Below are positions 7,421 to 16,521 of a DNA stretch of 48,555 bases, piece after piece; within the stretch, counting starts at the first letter, position 1; each line of letters begins with the position of its first letter. The DNA is taken from NCBI GenBank assembly GCA_026388415.1, contig JAPLJV010000006.1, positions 1 to 48,555 of the forward strand. Direction: 5' to 3'. This DNA comes from Deltaproteobacteria bacterium. Lineage in GTDB: Bacteria; Desulfobacterota; Syntrophia; Syntrophales; JACQWR01. The translations under genes and the position numbers were made by a program. The notes below the pieces were generated by a model. It was given only the letters and a program-made list of their open reading frames with translations, did not search any database and was not told where the DNA came from.

Positions 7421-10400
7421 ATGAAAGGTATCGGAATATCAGGAAACATTGCCAGGGCTTTCATTAAATCCCGGCTGACGCCGCTGATCATTATCGCCTC
7501 TCTCCTTTTGGGACTTTTAGCCATTGTCGTTACGCCCCGGGAGGAGGAGCCGCAGATCCTCGTCCCGATGATTGACATCTTCGTCGCCTATCCGGGGGCC
7601 TCGCCTCAGGAAGTGGAGACCCGGGTCACGAAGCCCATGGAAAAACTGCTGTGGGAAATCAAGGGCGTAGAGTACGTCTATTCCATCGTCAAGCCCGGCT
7701 TCAACCTGACGATCGTCCGGTTTTACGTGGGACAGAACATGGAAGACAGCATCGTCAACCTGAACAATAAGCTGTCGGCCAACTACGACCGGATTCCGCC
7801 GGGAGTTTCTCCGCCGCTGGTCAAGCAGCGTTCCATAGATGACGTGCCGATCCTGACCCTTACCCTCTGGAGCGACAACGACCGCTACTCAGGTTATGAA
7901 CTGAGAAGGATCGGCGCCGAACTTTGCGACGAGATCAAGAAGGATCAGGACGTCTCGGAGTTTTCCCTCATCGGCGGACAGAAGAGGCAGGTCCGGATCA
8001 CCCTCGATCCGGCCCGGCTGAAGGCTTATCATGCCTCCGCCTTTCAGATTATGGGCGCCCTGCAGAAGGCTAACTTCCGGCTGCCGTCGGGCGCATTTTC
8101 CTCCGGCAACCGGGAATATCTAGTGGAAACCGGCGCTTTCCTGAAAAGCAGCGAAGAAGTCGGCAACGTCGTGATTGGTCTTTTCAGCGACCGCCCCGTA
8201 TACCTGCGGGACGTGGCCACAATCAGCGACGGGCCGGAAGAGCCGGCAAGTTACGTCTTCATGGGGCTCGGAGCGGCAGCGGCGCAAAAGGGAATCAAGA
8301 GTTCGGCGGCCGGGCTTAAAGAGGCCGTTACCATCACGATCGCCAAGAAAAAGGGCGCCAACGCCAGTATTGTCGCCCGAGAGGCGCTGGCCAAGGTGGA
8401 GGCATTGCAGGGCAAACTCATTCCGCAAGATGTCAACGTCACGGCGACCAGAAATTATGGCGATTCGGCCAAGGAAAAATCAGATGAGCTGCTTTCGCAC
8501 ATGCTGATGGCCACCATCGCCGTCATCATTCTGATCGCCTTTGCGCTGGGATGGCGGGAAGCTATCGTTGTGGCTGTCGCCGTCCCAGTCACGCTGGCCC
8601 TGACGCTTTTGATCAACTACCTCTACGGCTACACCTTAAACCGGGTCACCCTGTTTGCCCTGATCTTCTCCATCGGCATCCTCGTGGATGATGCGATCGT
8701 GGTGGTGGAAAATATCCACCGGCATTTCAAACTCCACAAGATCGAACCGCTGACCGCCGTCCTCGCCGTTGACGAGGTGGGCAACCCCACCATTCTGGCG
8801 ACCTTTGCGGTGATTGCTGCCCTGCTCCCCATGGCCTTCGTCTCCGGCCTGATGGGACCGTACATGCGCCCCATCCCCGTCGGGGCATCGGCCGCCATGA
8901 TATTCTCCCTGCTCGTCGCCTTTATTGTCAGCCCCTGGATGAGCTACATCGTCCTCAAAAACGTCAAAAAGTCGGAAGAATCGGAAGAGGGCGGGACCAT
9001 GTTCCGGGTCTATGAAAAAGTTCTGGGTCCCCTACTGGCAAGCAGATTCAAGCGGATGGTGGCGCTCGGGAGCGTTGTGGTGCTGCTCTTGCTGGCCGTC
9101 ACCCTGGTTCCCTTCAAAAAAGTCACCGTCAAGATGCTGCCCTTCGACAATAAAAGCGAGCTCCAGGTCATAATTGACATGCCGGAAGTAACAACGCTGG
9201 AGGAAACGGCGGCCTTAACTCGGGAAATGGGCGAATATCTCCGGACGGTCCCGGAGGTGACGGATTATCAGACCTACGTGGGAACAGCGGCCCCCTACAA
9301 CTTCAATGGCCTGGTGCGCCATTACTTTCTGCGCTCGGGCAGCAACGTCGCCGACCTGCAGGTAAACTTTGTTGGCAAGGGGGAACGCAAGGCGCAGAGT
9401 CATGATATTGCCAAGCGCCTGCGACCGGCCTTGAAGAAGATCGGGGACCGCTATGGCGCCCGGATCAAGGTGGCCGAAATCCCACCCGGACCGCCCGTCC
9501 TCAGCACGCTGGTCGCTGAAATATACGGCCCCGACGCCAACCGGCGGATCGAGATAGCGAAAGATATCAAGCAGGTCTTCACGGATACCGAAGGGGTGGT
9601 TGACGTGGACTGGTATGTGGAAGAGGATCAGCCCAAGATAAGTTTTGCCGTTGATCAGGCCAAGGCGTCCCGGGCCGGGATCAGCACCGAGGCGGTAGCA
9701 CAGAGTTTAAGGGTTGCCTTAAGCGGCATGGGGGCGGGGCTGGTCCATCTGGAAAAAGAAAAGGAACCCGTCGAGCTTTTCCTGAGGATGCCGCTGGAAA
9801 AAAGGTCTGCTCTCGGCGATCTGCAATCGGTCGGCATACCGACGCCGACAGGTGGCCTGATTCCGCTGGCCGAGCTCGTGAAACGTCAGGACGGCCAGGA
9901 AGAAAAGACCATCTATCACAAGAACCTGAAGAATGTGACCTATGTCCTGGGCGACTTGGCGGGAACCGAGGAAAGCCCGGTCTATGCCATCATGAAGATG
10001 AAGGAAACGATCAACAAGATGAAACTGCCGGAAGGCTACGTTCTCAAACAATACTCCACCGTGCAGCCCTGGCTGGAGGACACCTACTCCATGAAATGGG
10101 ACGGCGAATGGCACATCACCTATGAAGTGTTCCGGGACTTGGGGATTGCTTTTGCCGCCGTCCTGATCCTGATTTACGTTCTCATTGTCGCCTGGTTCAA
10201 AAATTTCATCACGCCGCTTATCATCATGGCGCCCATCCCCCTGACTCTGGTCGGCATCCTGCCCGGACATTGGCTCTTCGGCGCCTTCTTCACCGCCACC
10301 TCGATGATCGGCTTTATCGCCCTGGCGGGGATTATCGTGAGAAATTCCATCCTCTTAGTGGATTTTGTGGAAATGGAATGGCGCGACCGGGGTCAGTTAA

Positions 10401-10657
10401 AACACGCCCTCCTCATGGCCGGCGCCGTAAGGTTCCGACCGATCATCCTTACTGCCGCGGCGGTAGTGGTGGGTTCGTTCGTGATGCTCTTCGTCCCCAT
10501 CTTCCAAGGGCTGGCCATTGCCATGATGTTCGGGGCCGTCGCCGCCACGGTGCTCACCCTGCTCGCCGTACCGCTCCTCTCTTTTGAATATATCCAGCAT
10601 CGCCCCTGCCCCCTGGCAGAACAGATGGGAGAAGCCTGCGAGGTGGACAAAGCCTGA
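7421..10657 (+). CDS. RND efflux pump permease (AcrB/HAE-like)
   Basis: A 1078-residue inner-membrane proton antiporter of the RND superfamily, of normal length. It has an N-terminal TM1, two large periplasmic loops and twelve predicted membrane segments. TM4 carries [20 protein letters not shown], with the paired aspartates of the hydrophobe/amphiphile pumps, which argues against the heavy-metal CusA subgroup. ATG 7421 with CAGGAG upstream is preferred to the longer frame, which would translate the intergenic repeat. It is the third structural gene of the arsR-tolC-mfp-rnd operon. A decayed partial copy of this gene lies at 13942-14125. The substrate is not evident. Confidence 0.9.
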   Translation: MKGIGISGNIARAFIKSRLTPLIIIASLLLGLLAIVVTPREEEPQILVPMIDIFVAYPGASPQEVETRVTKPMEKLLWEIKGVEYVYSIVKPGFNLTIVRFYVGQNMEDSIVNLNNKLSANYDRIPPGVSPPLVKQRSIDDVPILTLTLWSDNDRYSGYELRRIGAELCDEIKKDQDVSEFSLIGGQKRQVRITLDPARLKAYHASAFQIMGALQKANFRLPSGAFSSGNREYLVETGAFLKSSEEVGNVVIGLFSDRPVYLRDVATISDGPEEPASYVFMGLGAAAAQKGIKSSAAGLKEAVTITIAKKKGANASIVAREALAKVEALQGKLIPQDVNVTATRNYGDSAKEKSDELLSHMLMATIAVIILIAFALGWREAIVVAVAVPVTLALTLLINYLYGYTLNRVTLFALIFSIGILVDDAIVVVENIHRHFKLHKIEPLTAVLAVDEVGNPTILATFAVIAALLPMAFVSGLMGPYMRPIPVGASAAMIFSLLVAFIVSPWMSYIVLKNVKKSEESEEGGTMFRVYEKVLGPLLASRFKRMVALGSVVVLLLLAVTLVPFKKVTVKMLPFDNKSELQVIIDMPEVTTLEETAALTREMGEYLRTVPEVTDYQTYVGTAAPYNFNGLVRHYFLRSGSNVADLQVNFVGKGERKAQSHDIAKRLRPALKKIGDRYGARIKVAEIPPGPPVLSTLVAEIYGPDANRRIEIAKDIKQVFTDTEGVVDVDWYVEEDQPKISFAVDQAKASRAGISTEAVAQSLRVALSGMGAGLVHLEKEKEPVELFLRMPLEKRSALGDLQSVGIPTPTGGLIPLAELVKRQDGQEEKTIYHKNLKNVTYVLGDLAGTEESPVYAIMKMKETINKMKLPEGYVLKQYSTVQPWLEDTYSMKWDGEWHITYEVFRDLGIAFAAVLILIYVLIVAWFKNFITPLIIMAPIPLTLVGILPGHWLFGAFFTATSMIGFIALAGIIVRNSILLVDFVEMEWRDRGQLKHALLMAGAVRFRPIILTAAAVVVGSFVMLFVPIFQGLAIAMMFGAVAATVLTLLAVPLLSFEYIQHRPCPLAEQMGEACEVDKA

Positions 10658-10680
10658 AACCCCGTTCCAAGGGGTGTTTT
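10657..10680 (+). terminator. Possible terminator of the efflux operon
   Basis: AAACCCC (10657-10663), a 7-base loop, then GGGGTGTTTT (10671-10680). The four C:G pairs are short, but A and T tracts flank them as in intrinsic terminators. It directly overlaps the RND stop codon. Confidence 0.4.
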
Positions 10681-10859
10681 GGGTAACATCGGGGAGCATA
10701 AGAAGCAAACAGTCTCATTCGAGCGAACTTACTGATTTTAATGATATATTATTCCATTTCCAAATTGTGCTCATAAATGCCCTCTTATCGGGTGGTTCGA
10801 CCAAAAGATGGGCTGATTTCTTAATAGCGCGGCCACCGATCCACCTTCCTTACCAAATC

Positions 10860-10968
10860 GCATTGCCGGCCACTGCTTTTGTAATGCAAAATAGATGTGA
10901 AATATATCCCTTGACAAGCAAAAACAGCCACCCTATACTCCCGCCATCGAAAGGCAATGTCTTATCAA
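10860..10968 (+). repeat. Dispersed promoter-bearing repeat, copy A
   Basis: About 109 bases that align along almost their full length, at roughly 80% identity by eye, with 46189-46292. Shared blocks include CTGCTTTT, GCAAAATAG, TGAAATAT, TTGACA, AAAACAGC, ACTCCC, TCGAAA and CTTATCAA. The copy contains a promoter, TTGACA (10911-10916), 17 bases, TATACT (10934-10939), and ends 25 bases before the ATG of the secreted-protein gene at 10994. The rest of this intergenic stretch (10681-10859) shows nothing recognisable. Confidence 0.75.
10911..10939 (+). promoter_or_regulatory. Promoter of the secreted beta-helix-like protein
   Basis: TTGACA (10911-10916) and TATACT (10934-10939) with a 17-base spacer are near consensus. 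The start codon is 54 bases further on, leaving a leader of about 45 bases. The promoter sits inside the dispersed repeat, and both boxes recur with the same spacing at 46235-46263. Confidence 0.65.
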
Positions 10969-10993
10969 CCAACCACGAATCAGGAGGATCGAG

Positions 10994-12418
10994 ATGAAAC
11001 GCGTTATGCTGTTAGCCTTCTGTGGAGCTATCTGCGCTGGTCTGTCGTTCTTTACCCCGGCATCGTTGCACGCCGTATCCGAGGTGAGCATCCTGGTAGC
11101 CAACCAGGACACCCCGGCCGCAAAGACGGCAGCAGCCAAGGCCGACGGTAAGACCATCTTTGCCGAAACCAAGTTGTTCAAGGCGATCGACAAGGCGGTA
11201 GAGTTGATAACGGCCAAGAAGCATTGCCCGTTACCCAAGAAACAGGGCCTGCCAGTGCCCGTCTGCACGCTGACCCCGGACGAGCGCTACCTGATTGTCA
11301 ACATCAAGGTCGCGGGCGGCGAGTACACGGGCAAGGGCGGCAAGGGCGGTTTCTCGGTGCCCGAGATCATCGAGCCCGACACGACCCTACGCATTCTTGG
11401 CGGGTATGACGACGCCTTTGCCAAGCGCGCGCCGTTCTCCAACCCGACCACTATCCCGGCGGGCGGCACGGTGTTCGCGCTTGGAGGCAAGAATCATTCG
11501 CTCAAGGAGTTTTATCTGTCCGGGTTTGTCATGGACATCGGCGGTGGCAACAATTACGACGCCAAGACCAATTCACTGCTCAAGGACACCTCGGCCGGCG
11601 TGCAGGCGGTGACGATCGGTTATCTCGAGACCGGTCGCCTGGTCTATGCCGACAACGTTTTCCTCAACAGCGCGCACAAGGCCGCGGCACCTTTGATCCG
11701 GGCCGCCAACGAGAATGCCGAGGTGATCATCCGCAACAACTTCATCATGAACAACGTGCTGGCCTGGGAAGCTGATTCGGCGCGAGCCAGGATCATCCCG
11801 GCTACGTACACCTTCGAGGGCAACACCATCGTGCTCAACTGGCCGTACAACCCGGATCCGACCACCGGCAACCCGGCGGCGCTGCAACTCGCCGGCAAGT
11901 ACGCAGCCAAGAAGTTCGTCATCAAGAAGAACCTGTTTGCTCACAATCCGGGCGGCGCCATTTACTGGACCGCACCCAAGGAGAAGGACGGCCCGGAGAC
12001 CGAGATCATCGAGAATCTGTTCTTCAACAACGGCAGCCTGTTTGGTGAGAACACCCCGGACGCCGCCGTGATGGTGACCAAGTTCGGCGGGTTCAAGAGC
12101 CGGGAAGTGCCGTGGAATGTTATCTCTCTCAGCGTGCTCGGCGACTATGCCTGGAAGATCGAGAAGAACGTGGCGCTCGATCCCAAGGTGCCAATCGTGA
12201 TGGTCAAGCCCGGTTTTGCCAACTCAGTCTCGGTCTCGGCAAAAAACACCGTTGTCAATGAAGTACGCGGTCTGCTCGGCATGAACAAGCAGGGCAACAA
12301 GATGAAGATTGCAAACTTTGCACCGCGTATGGGCATAGATCCCAAGAACCTGCCGTTCCCGGCCGAGGAGAAGGCCAAGCCTTACGGCGCCAATCCCGAG
12401 CGGGTCGAGCAGTTCTAG
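10994..12418 (+). CDS. Secreted protein, probable right-handed parallel beta-helix
   Basis: A 474-residue protein with a clear signal peptide (MKRVMLLAFCGAICAGLSFF, cleavage likely after SLHA). The mature part has repeated turns rich in Asn, Gly and Val, such as IRNNFIMNNVLAW, FEGNTIVLN, FVIKKNLFAHNPGGAIYW and IIENLFFNNG, which is the style of right-handed beta-helix (pectate-lyase-like) proteins. I see no catalytic motif and cannot name a substrate. AGGAGG precedes ATG 10994. Codon use is strongly GC-biased (GGCAAGGGCGGC, GCCAAG) compared with the flanking genes and the AT-rich spacer after it, which suggests independent origin. It has its own promoter and appears monocistronic. Confidence 0.65.
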   Translation: MKRVMLLAFCGAICAGLSFFTPASLHAVSEVSILVANQDTPAAKTAAAKADGKTIFAETKLFKAIDKAVELITAKKHCPLPKKQGLPVPVCTLTPDERYLIVNIKVAGGEYTGKGGKGGFSVPEIIEPDTTLRILGGYDDAFAKRAPFSNPTTIPAGGTVFALGGKNHSLKEFYLSGFVMDIGGGNNYDAKTNSLLKDTSAGVQAVTIGYLETGRLVYADNVFLNSAHKAAAPLIRAANENAEVIIRNNFIMNNVLAWEADSARARIIPATYTFEGNTIVLNWPYNPDPTTGNPAALQLAGKYAAKKFVIKKNLFAHNPGGAIYWTAPKEKDGPETEIIENLFFNNGSLFGENTPDAAVMVTKFGGFKSREVPWNVISLSVLGDYAWKIEKNVALDPKVPIVMVKPGFANSVSVSAKNTVVNEVRGLLGMNKQGNKMKIANFAPRMGIDPKNLPFPAEEKAKPYGANPERVEQF

Positions 12419-12477
12419 AAGCGACGAGGCATCATATAAGGCAAAAAATTACAGGTTGATTTTTTCGGGCGAACTCG

Positions 12478-12510
12478 TTTTTATGTTTGACATAAAAATC
12501 AAAATATTTT
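12478..12510 (+). promoter_or_regulatory. Promoter with overlapping palindrome before the 3HCDH gene
   Basis: A perfect dyad TTTTTATG / CATAAAAA (arms 12478-12485 and 12491-12498, 5-base centre) overlaps a TTGACA box (12487-12492); 17 bases on is TTGTAT. A repressor on this dyad would block the -35 box. The start codon is some 130 bases downstream, and the DNA between is AT-rich. Confidence 0.45.
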
Positions 12511-12638
12511 TGTATAAAAATCTTTTGATAAAGAAAATATTAGTATATAAAATTTAGGCGGGACAGGTTGAAATGCCGTCTGTAAGAATGGCCGGCGACG
12601 TTATTTTTTAGTACAATAAACCGAGAAGGGGGAATGAA

Positions 12639-13763
12639 ATGAAGGAAATTAAGACAGTTGGAATTATCGGTTTCGGCGTGATGGGCGCCGCCATAGGGCT
12701 CAATGTCGCAACAAACGGATACAGGGTTATCTTCAAGGAAATAAACGATGAGCTGGTCAAGTCCATGTATGACAAATTCGTGATCAAGGCACTGGCCAAA
12801 AGGGTGGCGCAGGGCAAGATGACACAGGCGGATATGGATCATGTCTGCGGGATGATCATCGGCACCACCAGCTACACGGACTTGGCCGTGTGCGATCTCG
12901 TTATCGAAGCGGCCGTCGAAAAAATGGATCTGAAGATTAAGATTTTTGGAGAACTCTCCGAGGTTTGTCCCAAGGACACTATCCTTGTGAGCAATACCTC
13001 CACCTTTCTGATCGAAAAGCTCATGGAAAACGTGAGCAATCCCGCAAGGACCGCCGGCCTGCACTTTTTTTTCCCGGCCAACGTCAATCGCCTGGTAGAA
13101 GTAATCCGCCAGAAAAACACCAGTGATGACACCTACGAGGCGCTGATGGCCTTTTCGAAGCGGAATAAAAAAGTGCCGATCACGGTCATGGACTTTCCTG
13201 GATTTGCCATCAATCCGATTTTTATTACCAGCTATATGGTTCTCGACTCCTTTTCGGGTGATAAATACAATGTGGCGTCGCTTGAGAATATCTCCCAAAA
13301 AGTATTGGGGGTTAAATACGGCATCATGTGGGTCCAAAACGGATCGGGTCCGGGCACTGCTTACCATGCGGGCGTTTCCATGGTTGAATACCTGGGTAAT
13401 TCGGACGTCGGGTTCCCACCGGTTCCGGAGCAGTTAAAGATAGCCTTTGAAAGCGGAAAGGTGTGGGATTTAACCGATGGTCCCGTTCTGGAAGATCCGG
13501 CAGCGCGCGGCATCGTGGGAGACCTGTTGCTGGGCTCCATATTCTGTATCTCCGCGCACCTGATCGAAAAGAACGTGGTTTCGGTTAAAGACCTGGAACT
13601 GGGAGTTTGCACTTCGCTTGCATGGCCCAAAGGGCCCTTCACACTGATGAACGAGATGGGAATGGATGAGGCCGCCAAGCGGGTCAAAATGGCGGTGGAT
13701 GCCGGCTATTTCAAGATGCCCGCCAAGTTTGCTTCAGGCAATTTGACGTCCTGGGAGCTCTAA
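12639..13763 (+). CDS. 3-hydroxyacyl-CoA dehydrogenase family protein
   Basis: A 374-residue NAD-dependent enzyme of the 3HCDH family, which oxidises 3-hydroxyacyl-CoA to 3-ketoacyl-CoA in beta-oxidation-type pathways. The Rossmann start is IIGFGVMGAAIG, followed by ADMDHVCGMI, and EKMDLKIKIFGELSEVCP. The catalytic block reads AGLHFFFPANVNRLVEVI, with His and Glu conserved but FFFP in place of the usual FFNP. A helical C-terminal domain includes WPKGPFTLMNEMG. It is longer than single-domain homologues (about 280-320 residues) because of the extended C-terminal part. Ribosome-binding site GAAGGGGGAA precedes the start. It could equally act on a beta-hydroxy acid other than a fatty acyl-CoA. 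Confidence 0.8.
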   Translation: MKEIKTVGIIGFGVMGAAIGLNVATNGYRVIFKEINDELVKSMYDKFVIKALAKRVAQGKMTQADMDHVCGMIIGTTSYTDLAVCDLVIEAAVEKMDLKIKIFGELSEVCPKDTILVSNTSTFLIEKLMENVSNPARTAGLHFFFPANVNRLVEVIRQKNTSDDTYEALMAFSKRNKKVPITVMDFPGFAINPIFITSYMVLDSFSGDKYNVASLENISQKVLGVKYGIMWVQNGSGPGTAYHAGVSMVEYLGNSDVGFPPVPEQLKIAFESGKVWDLTDGPVLEDPAARGIVGDLLLGSIFCISAHLIEKNVVSVKDLELGVCTSLAWPKGPFTLMNEMGMDEAAKRVKMAVDAGYFKMPAKFASGNLTSWEL

Positions 13764-13784
13764 TCCCACGGATTTTAAGACGAC

Positions 13785-13944
13785 CCCATCCCCGGTGCCG
13801 TCATCGCCGTCCAGACCTTCGGCTATGGGGACACCTTTTTTTGCAAGGTGTCCCCATCAGTCCTGCTGTTTCTATGGTGATGACGGGATGTTCCGCGTCT
13901 CACCACCCCTTGAACTGAGGAAACTGGAAGCCCTCTTCCGGCAC
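13785..13944 (+). pseudogene. IS91-family transposase remnant
   Basis: Two separate pieces of a rolling-circle (Y2) transposase survive in order. The first reads PIPGAVIAVQTFG (13785-13823); the second reads [18 protein letters not shown] then LEALFRH (13870-13944). Both match, from memory, neighbouring parts of IS91-type transposases, in which the first is normally followed by a FxPHxH catalytic block; that block is missing here. Between the pieces sits a perfect 11-bp hairpin (13827-13855). No complete element is left. Confidence 0.6.
13827..13855. repeat. Perfect hairpin within the transposase scar
   Basis: GGGGACACCTT (13827-13837) and AAGGTGTCCCC (13845-13855) pair perfectly over 11 bases around the loop TTTTTGC. 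It interrupts the transposase remnant, so it probably arrived as a separate palindromic unit or marks a deletion junction. Confidence 0.7.
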
Positions 13945-14125
13945 CTATGAAGTGTTCCGGGATCTGGGGCTCGCTTTTGCCGCCGTCCTGATCCTGATTT
14001 ACGTCCTCATTGTCGCCTGGTTCAAGAATTTCATCAAGTCGCTCATCATCATGGCGCCCATCCCCCTGACCGAACAGATAGGAGAAGCCCGCGAGGTGGA
14101 GGAGATTTATAGCAAGGCGGACTGA
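13942..14125 (+). pseudogene. Deleted partial copy of the RND pump gene
   Basis: In frame, this reads [30 protein letters not shown] and [10 protein letters not shown], then [10 protein letters not shown]. The first three match residues of the intact pump encoded at about 10111-10255; the last matches its extreme C-terminus (EQMGEACEV, about 10617 onward). About 120 codons in between are deleted without loss of frame. The 5' end abuts the transposase remnant at a shared CACCTATGAAG. It ends in its own TGA at 14123-14125 and has no start codon of its own. Confidence 0.85.
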
Positions 14126-14138
14126 TTGGCGGTTCCTA

Positions 14139-14167
14139 TTGACAGTGTGCCTGGAAAAAGCTAGATG
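14139..14167 (+). promoter_or_regulatory. Promoter of the MOT1-hgcA-hgcB cluster
   Basis: TTGACA (14139-14144), a 17-base spacer and TAGATG (14162-14167) lie 24 bases before the MOT1 start. As hgcA follows MOT1 after only 17 bases, the promoter may drive all three genes. Confidence 0.5.
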
Positions 14168-14190
14168 GAAGGGCAGCAAGGGGGACAACC

Positions 14191-15321
14191 ATGAGGTTAT
14201 GGGGGAATGACTATAACAAGATGGAGTTTGCGGGCGCTTTCGGCGATCTGGGAACCCTGATCCCCTTTGTTGTCGGCTATATCACGCTTAATAAAATGGA
14301 CCCGCTGGGGATTCTGGTTGCCTTTGGTCTCTTTAAAATTTTTGTGGGTCTCTATTTCCGGACGCCTGTTCCGATTCAGCCCATGAAGGCGATTGGCGGG
14401 ATGGCAATTGCCCATCCCGGCGCCATTACGCACGGCATGATCTGGGGGGCGGGGATATTTACCGGCCTCTTCTGGCTGCTCATGGGCTGGACGGGGGCTA
14501 TCACCTGGATCGAAAAGATCACCACCAAGCCCGTCGTGCGCGGCATTGTGCTGGGGTTGGGGCTCAGTTTCGTAGTAGAAGGTCTGGGTATGATGCGGGG
14601 AGCGCCTCTGTTGGCGATTGGAGGCGTGATCATCACCCTGTCGCTTCTGAACAGCAAGCGGTTTCCGGCGATGCTGATCCTGCTCGCCTATGGAATCGCT
14701 GTCTCTTTTATCCAGAAACCGGATTTATGGGCAGACTTTTCGCACATCTCCCTCCGGTTCCGGTTCCCGGAATTGACGTTTGCCCGCCTGTCCTGGAAAG
14801 AATTTTTTGACGGCGTCGTCATTTTAGGGCTGGCCCAGGTTCCTCTGACGCTGGGCAATGCCATAATCGGTACGGTGGCCGAAAATAATGAATACTTTCC
14901 CGATCGTAAGACCACCGCTAAAACCATCGCCCTTGATCATGGCGTCATGAACCTGGTCAGCACGTTTATGGGCGGGATTCCCATGTGTCATGGCGCCGGC
15001 GGCATGGCGGGCCATATCCGGTTTGGCGCCAGGACAGGTGGAGCGCTGGTGATTCTGGGCGTGATCGTGCTTTTGACGGGGCTTTTCTTAAGCGATTCCG
15101 TGACGCTTATTTTTCAGGTCTTTCCCCGTTCGATCCTGGGCGTTATCCTCTTTTTTGCCGGGGTGGAACTGGCGCTGGTTATCAAGGACGTTAAACTTGT
15201 GAAAGAGAACCTTTTCGTTCTCATTGTAACTGCCGGCACGGCCATGTGGAATATGGGCGTGGCTTATCTGGCAGGCCTGCTCCTCTATTACGGCCTGCAA
15301 CGCCGCTGGATTAATCTATAA
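14191..15321 (+). CDS. MOT1-family molybdate (or sulfate) transporter
   Basis: A 376-residue polytopic membrane protein, all hydrophobic segments and short loops. The family signatures are both present: FAGAFGDLGTLIPFVVGY near the N-terminus, and the later block GGIPMCHGAGGMAGHIRFGA, which is characteristic of the MOT1 molybdate branch related to SulP. Near the middle, LAQVPLTLGNAI is also typical. The start has AGGGGGAC upstream. Molybdate import would supply the molybdenum hydroxylase encoded 4 kb downstream. It ends 17 bases before hgcA, so the two are probably co-transcribed; sulfate cannot be excluded as substrate from sequence alone. Confidence 0.85.
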   Translation: MRLWGNDYNKMEFAGAFGDLGTLIPFVVGYITLNKMDPLGILVAFGLFKIFVGLYFRTPVPIQPMKAIGGMAIAHPGAITHGMIWGAGIFTGLFWLLMGWTGAITWIEKITTKPVVRGIVLGLGLSFVVEGLGMMRGAPLLAIGGVIITLSLLNSKRFPAMLILLAYGIAVSFIQKPDLWADFSHISLRFRFPELTFARLSWKEFFDGVVILGLAQVPLTLGNAIIGTVAENNEYFPDRKTTAKTIALDHGVMNLVSTFMGGIPMCHGAGGMAGHIRFGARTGGALVILGVIVLLTGLFLSDSVTLIFQVFPRSILGVILFFAGVELALVIKDVKLVKENLFVLIVTAGTAMWNMGVAYLAGLLLYYGLQRRWINL

Positions 15322-15338
15322 GAGCTCAGGGAGATGAT

Positions 15339-16493
15339 ATGCAGGAACATTCCATTAATAAATTTGAAGACAGGCAGTTAAAACTTGCCCCGGCAGGGTG
15401 TGACGCTGTGGAGGGAGCTGCCGCCGACAAGCCTCCCTGTTGAGGGCCTCCGACCTCCGCCGGCGGCGGAGCAATTGACGAAACTGTTCCCGGCTTTACG
15501 GGATGGTTGGCGACCGGGGCGGGACGAGCGCCGCGGATTGCCACGACGCTGAACTGGGCCGACCGTCTCGGCGCCTGGAAAGCCCGTTGGGGGATTGACC
15601 GGATGAACTACTTAGTGCCGCCCGGTCTCTATGCCGTCGGCAGCCCGACACCGGCAGCCCCGGTGCTCGTGACGGCCAATTACAAAATGAGCTACGACAT
15701 CGTCAGGAGCGTCCTGGCAGGGCGGAATGTGTGGCTGCTCGTCCTCGAGACCTATGGCATCAATGTCTGGTGTGCCGCGGGGAAAGGGACCTTTGGCACG
15801 GAAGAACTGGTGCGGCGCATCGGCCTGTCCGGTTTGGCCAGGGCAGTCACCCACCGTCGGCTCGTGCTGCCGATCCTGGGGGCGCCCGGGGTTGCGGCTC
15901 ACGCCGTGAAAAAACAAACCGGTTTCAGTATCAACTACGCAGCAATCAGGGCGGATGGTTTACCGGAATACCTGGATAACGGCATGGTGACGACTCCAGT
16001 GATGCGTAGAATTACCTTTACTTTCCGTGAGCGTTTGGTGCTCATCCCCGTGGAGTTGGTAGAAGCGCTGAAACCGACTGCCATAGTGGCAGCGGCGCTG
16101 TTTATAATAGCGGCGGCACTGCAAGGGGTAGCCCATGGCCTCATAGCCGTCTACGCCTATCTTGGTGCAGTGGTAGCGGGCGCCGCGATCGCGCCGCTGC
16201 TTCTCCCCTGGCTTCCCGGCCGGAGCTTTGCCGGTAAAGGGGTATTGACGGGGCTGGTCTGGAGCGCAGCCTTCTATCTGCTGGCCGGGGGACGAGGCTG
16301 GGGCGTACCAGCGACCGTCGCTGTTTTCCTGGCGCTTCCGGCCGTGAGCGCCTTCTATGCACTCAATTTTACGGGCTGCACCACCTATACTTCCCGCTCC
16401 GGAGTCAAGCAGGAAATGCGGATTGCCCTGCCGGCCATGGGGTGCGCTCTTATCGTGAGCATAATCCTTGTATTAGCGGGAAAGTTGCTGTGA
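15339..16493 (+). CDS. hgcA: HgcA, mercury-methylating corrinoid protein, with in-frame UGA (candidate selenocysteine)
   Basis: HgcA is the membrane corrinoid protein that transfers a methyl group to Hg(II). The cap-helix motif NVWCAAGK is at residues 142-149, with the proposed cobalt-ligating Cys at 145. It is preceded by GLYAVG and VTANYKMSYD and followed by a corrinoid domain and five predicted membrane helices ending in NFTGCTTYTSRSG, as expected. Reading from ATG 15339 (AGGGAG upstream, 17 bases after MOT1) gives 384 residues with one UGA at codon 35 (15441-15443), in the context PPC-UGA-GPP. No ATG, GTG or TTG occurs from there until TTG 15507. Yet in-frame coding similarity appears to begin upstream of that TTG (VPGFTGW, then LATGAGRAPRI). 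A SECIS-like hairpin follows the UGA. I therefore annotate through the UGA as selenocysteine; a nonsense mutation or a sequencing error is the alternative. Confidence 0.85.
15441..15471 (+). promoter_or_regulatory. Candidate bacterial SECIS element in hgcA
   Basis: The UGA (15441-15443) is followed after 11 bases by a perfect 7-bp stem CTCCGCC / GGCGGAG (15455-15461 and 15465-15471) with the loop GGC. The loop begins 18 bases after the UGA, is small and starts with G. From memory, those are the published bacterial SECIS criteria (loop about 16-37 bases from UGA, G in its first two positions, short upper stem). The stem is GC-only apart from one A:T pair, so chance formation in GC-rich DNA must be kept in mind. 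Confidence 0.55.
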
Positions 16494-16521
16494 CGGATAA
16501 CGTCCAAAGAAGGGAGGATAT

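Noticed and set aside
15507-16493. hgcA starting at TTG 15507, downstream of the UGA
   Set aside because: No ribosome-binding site lies before it, and recognisable coding sequence continues upstream in frame to the UGA. ATG 15339 has a strong site and the expected spacing from MOT1. It remains the fallback if the UGA is a true stop.
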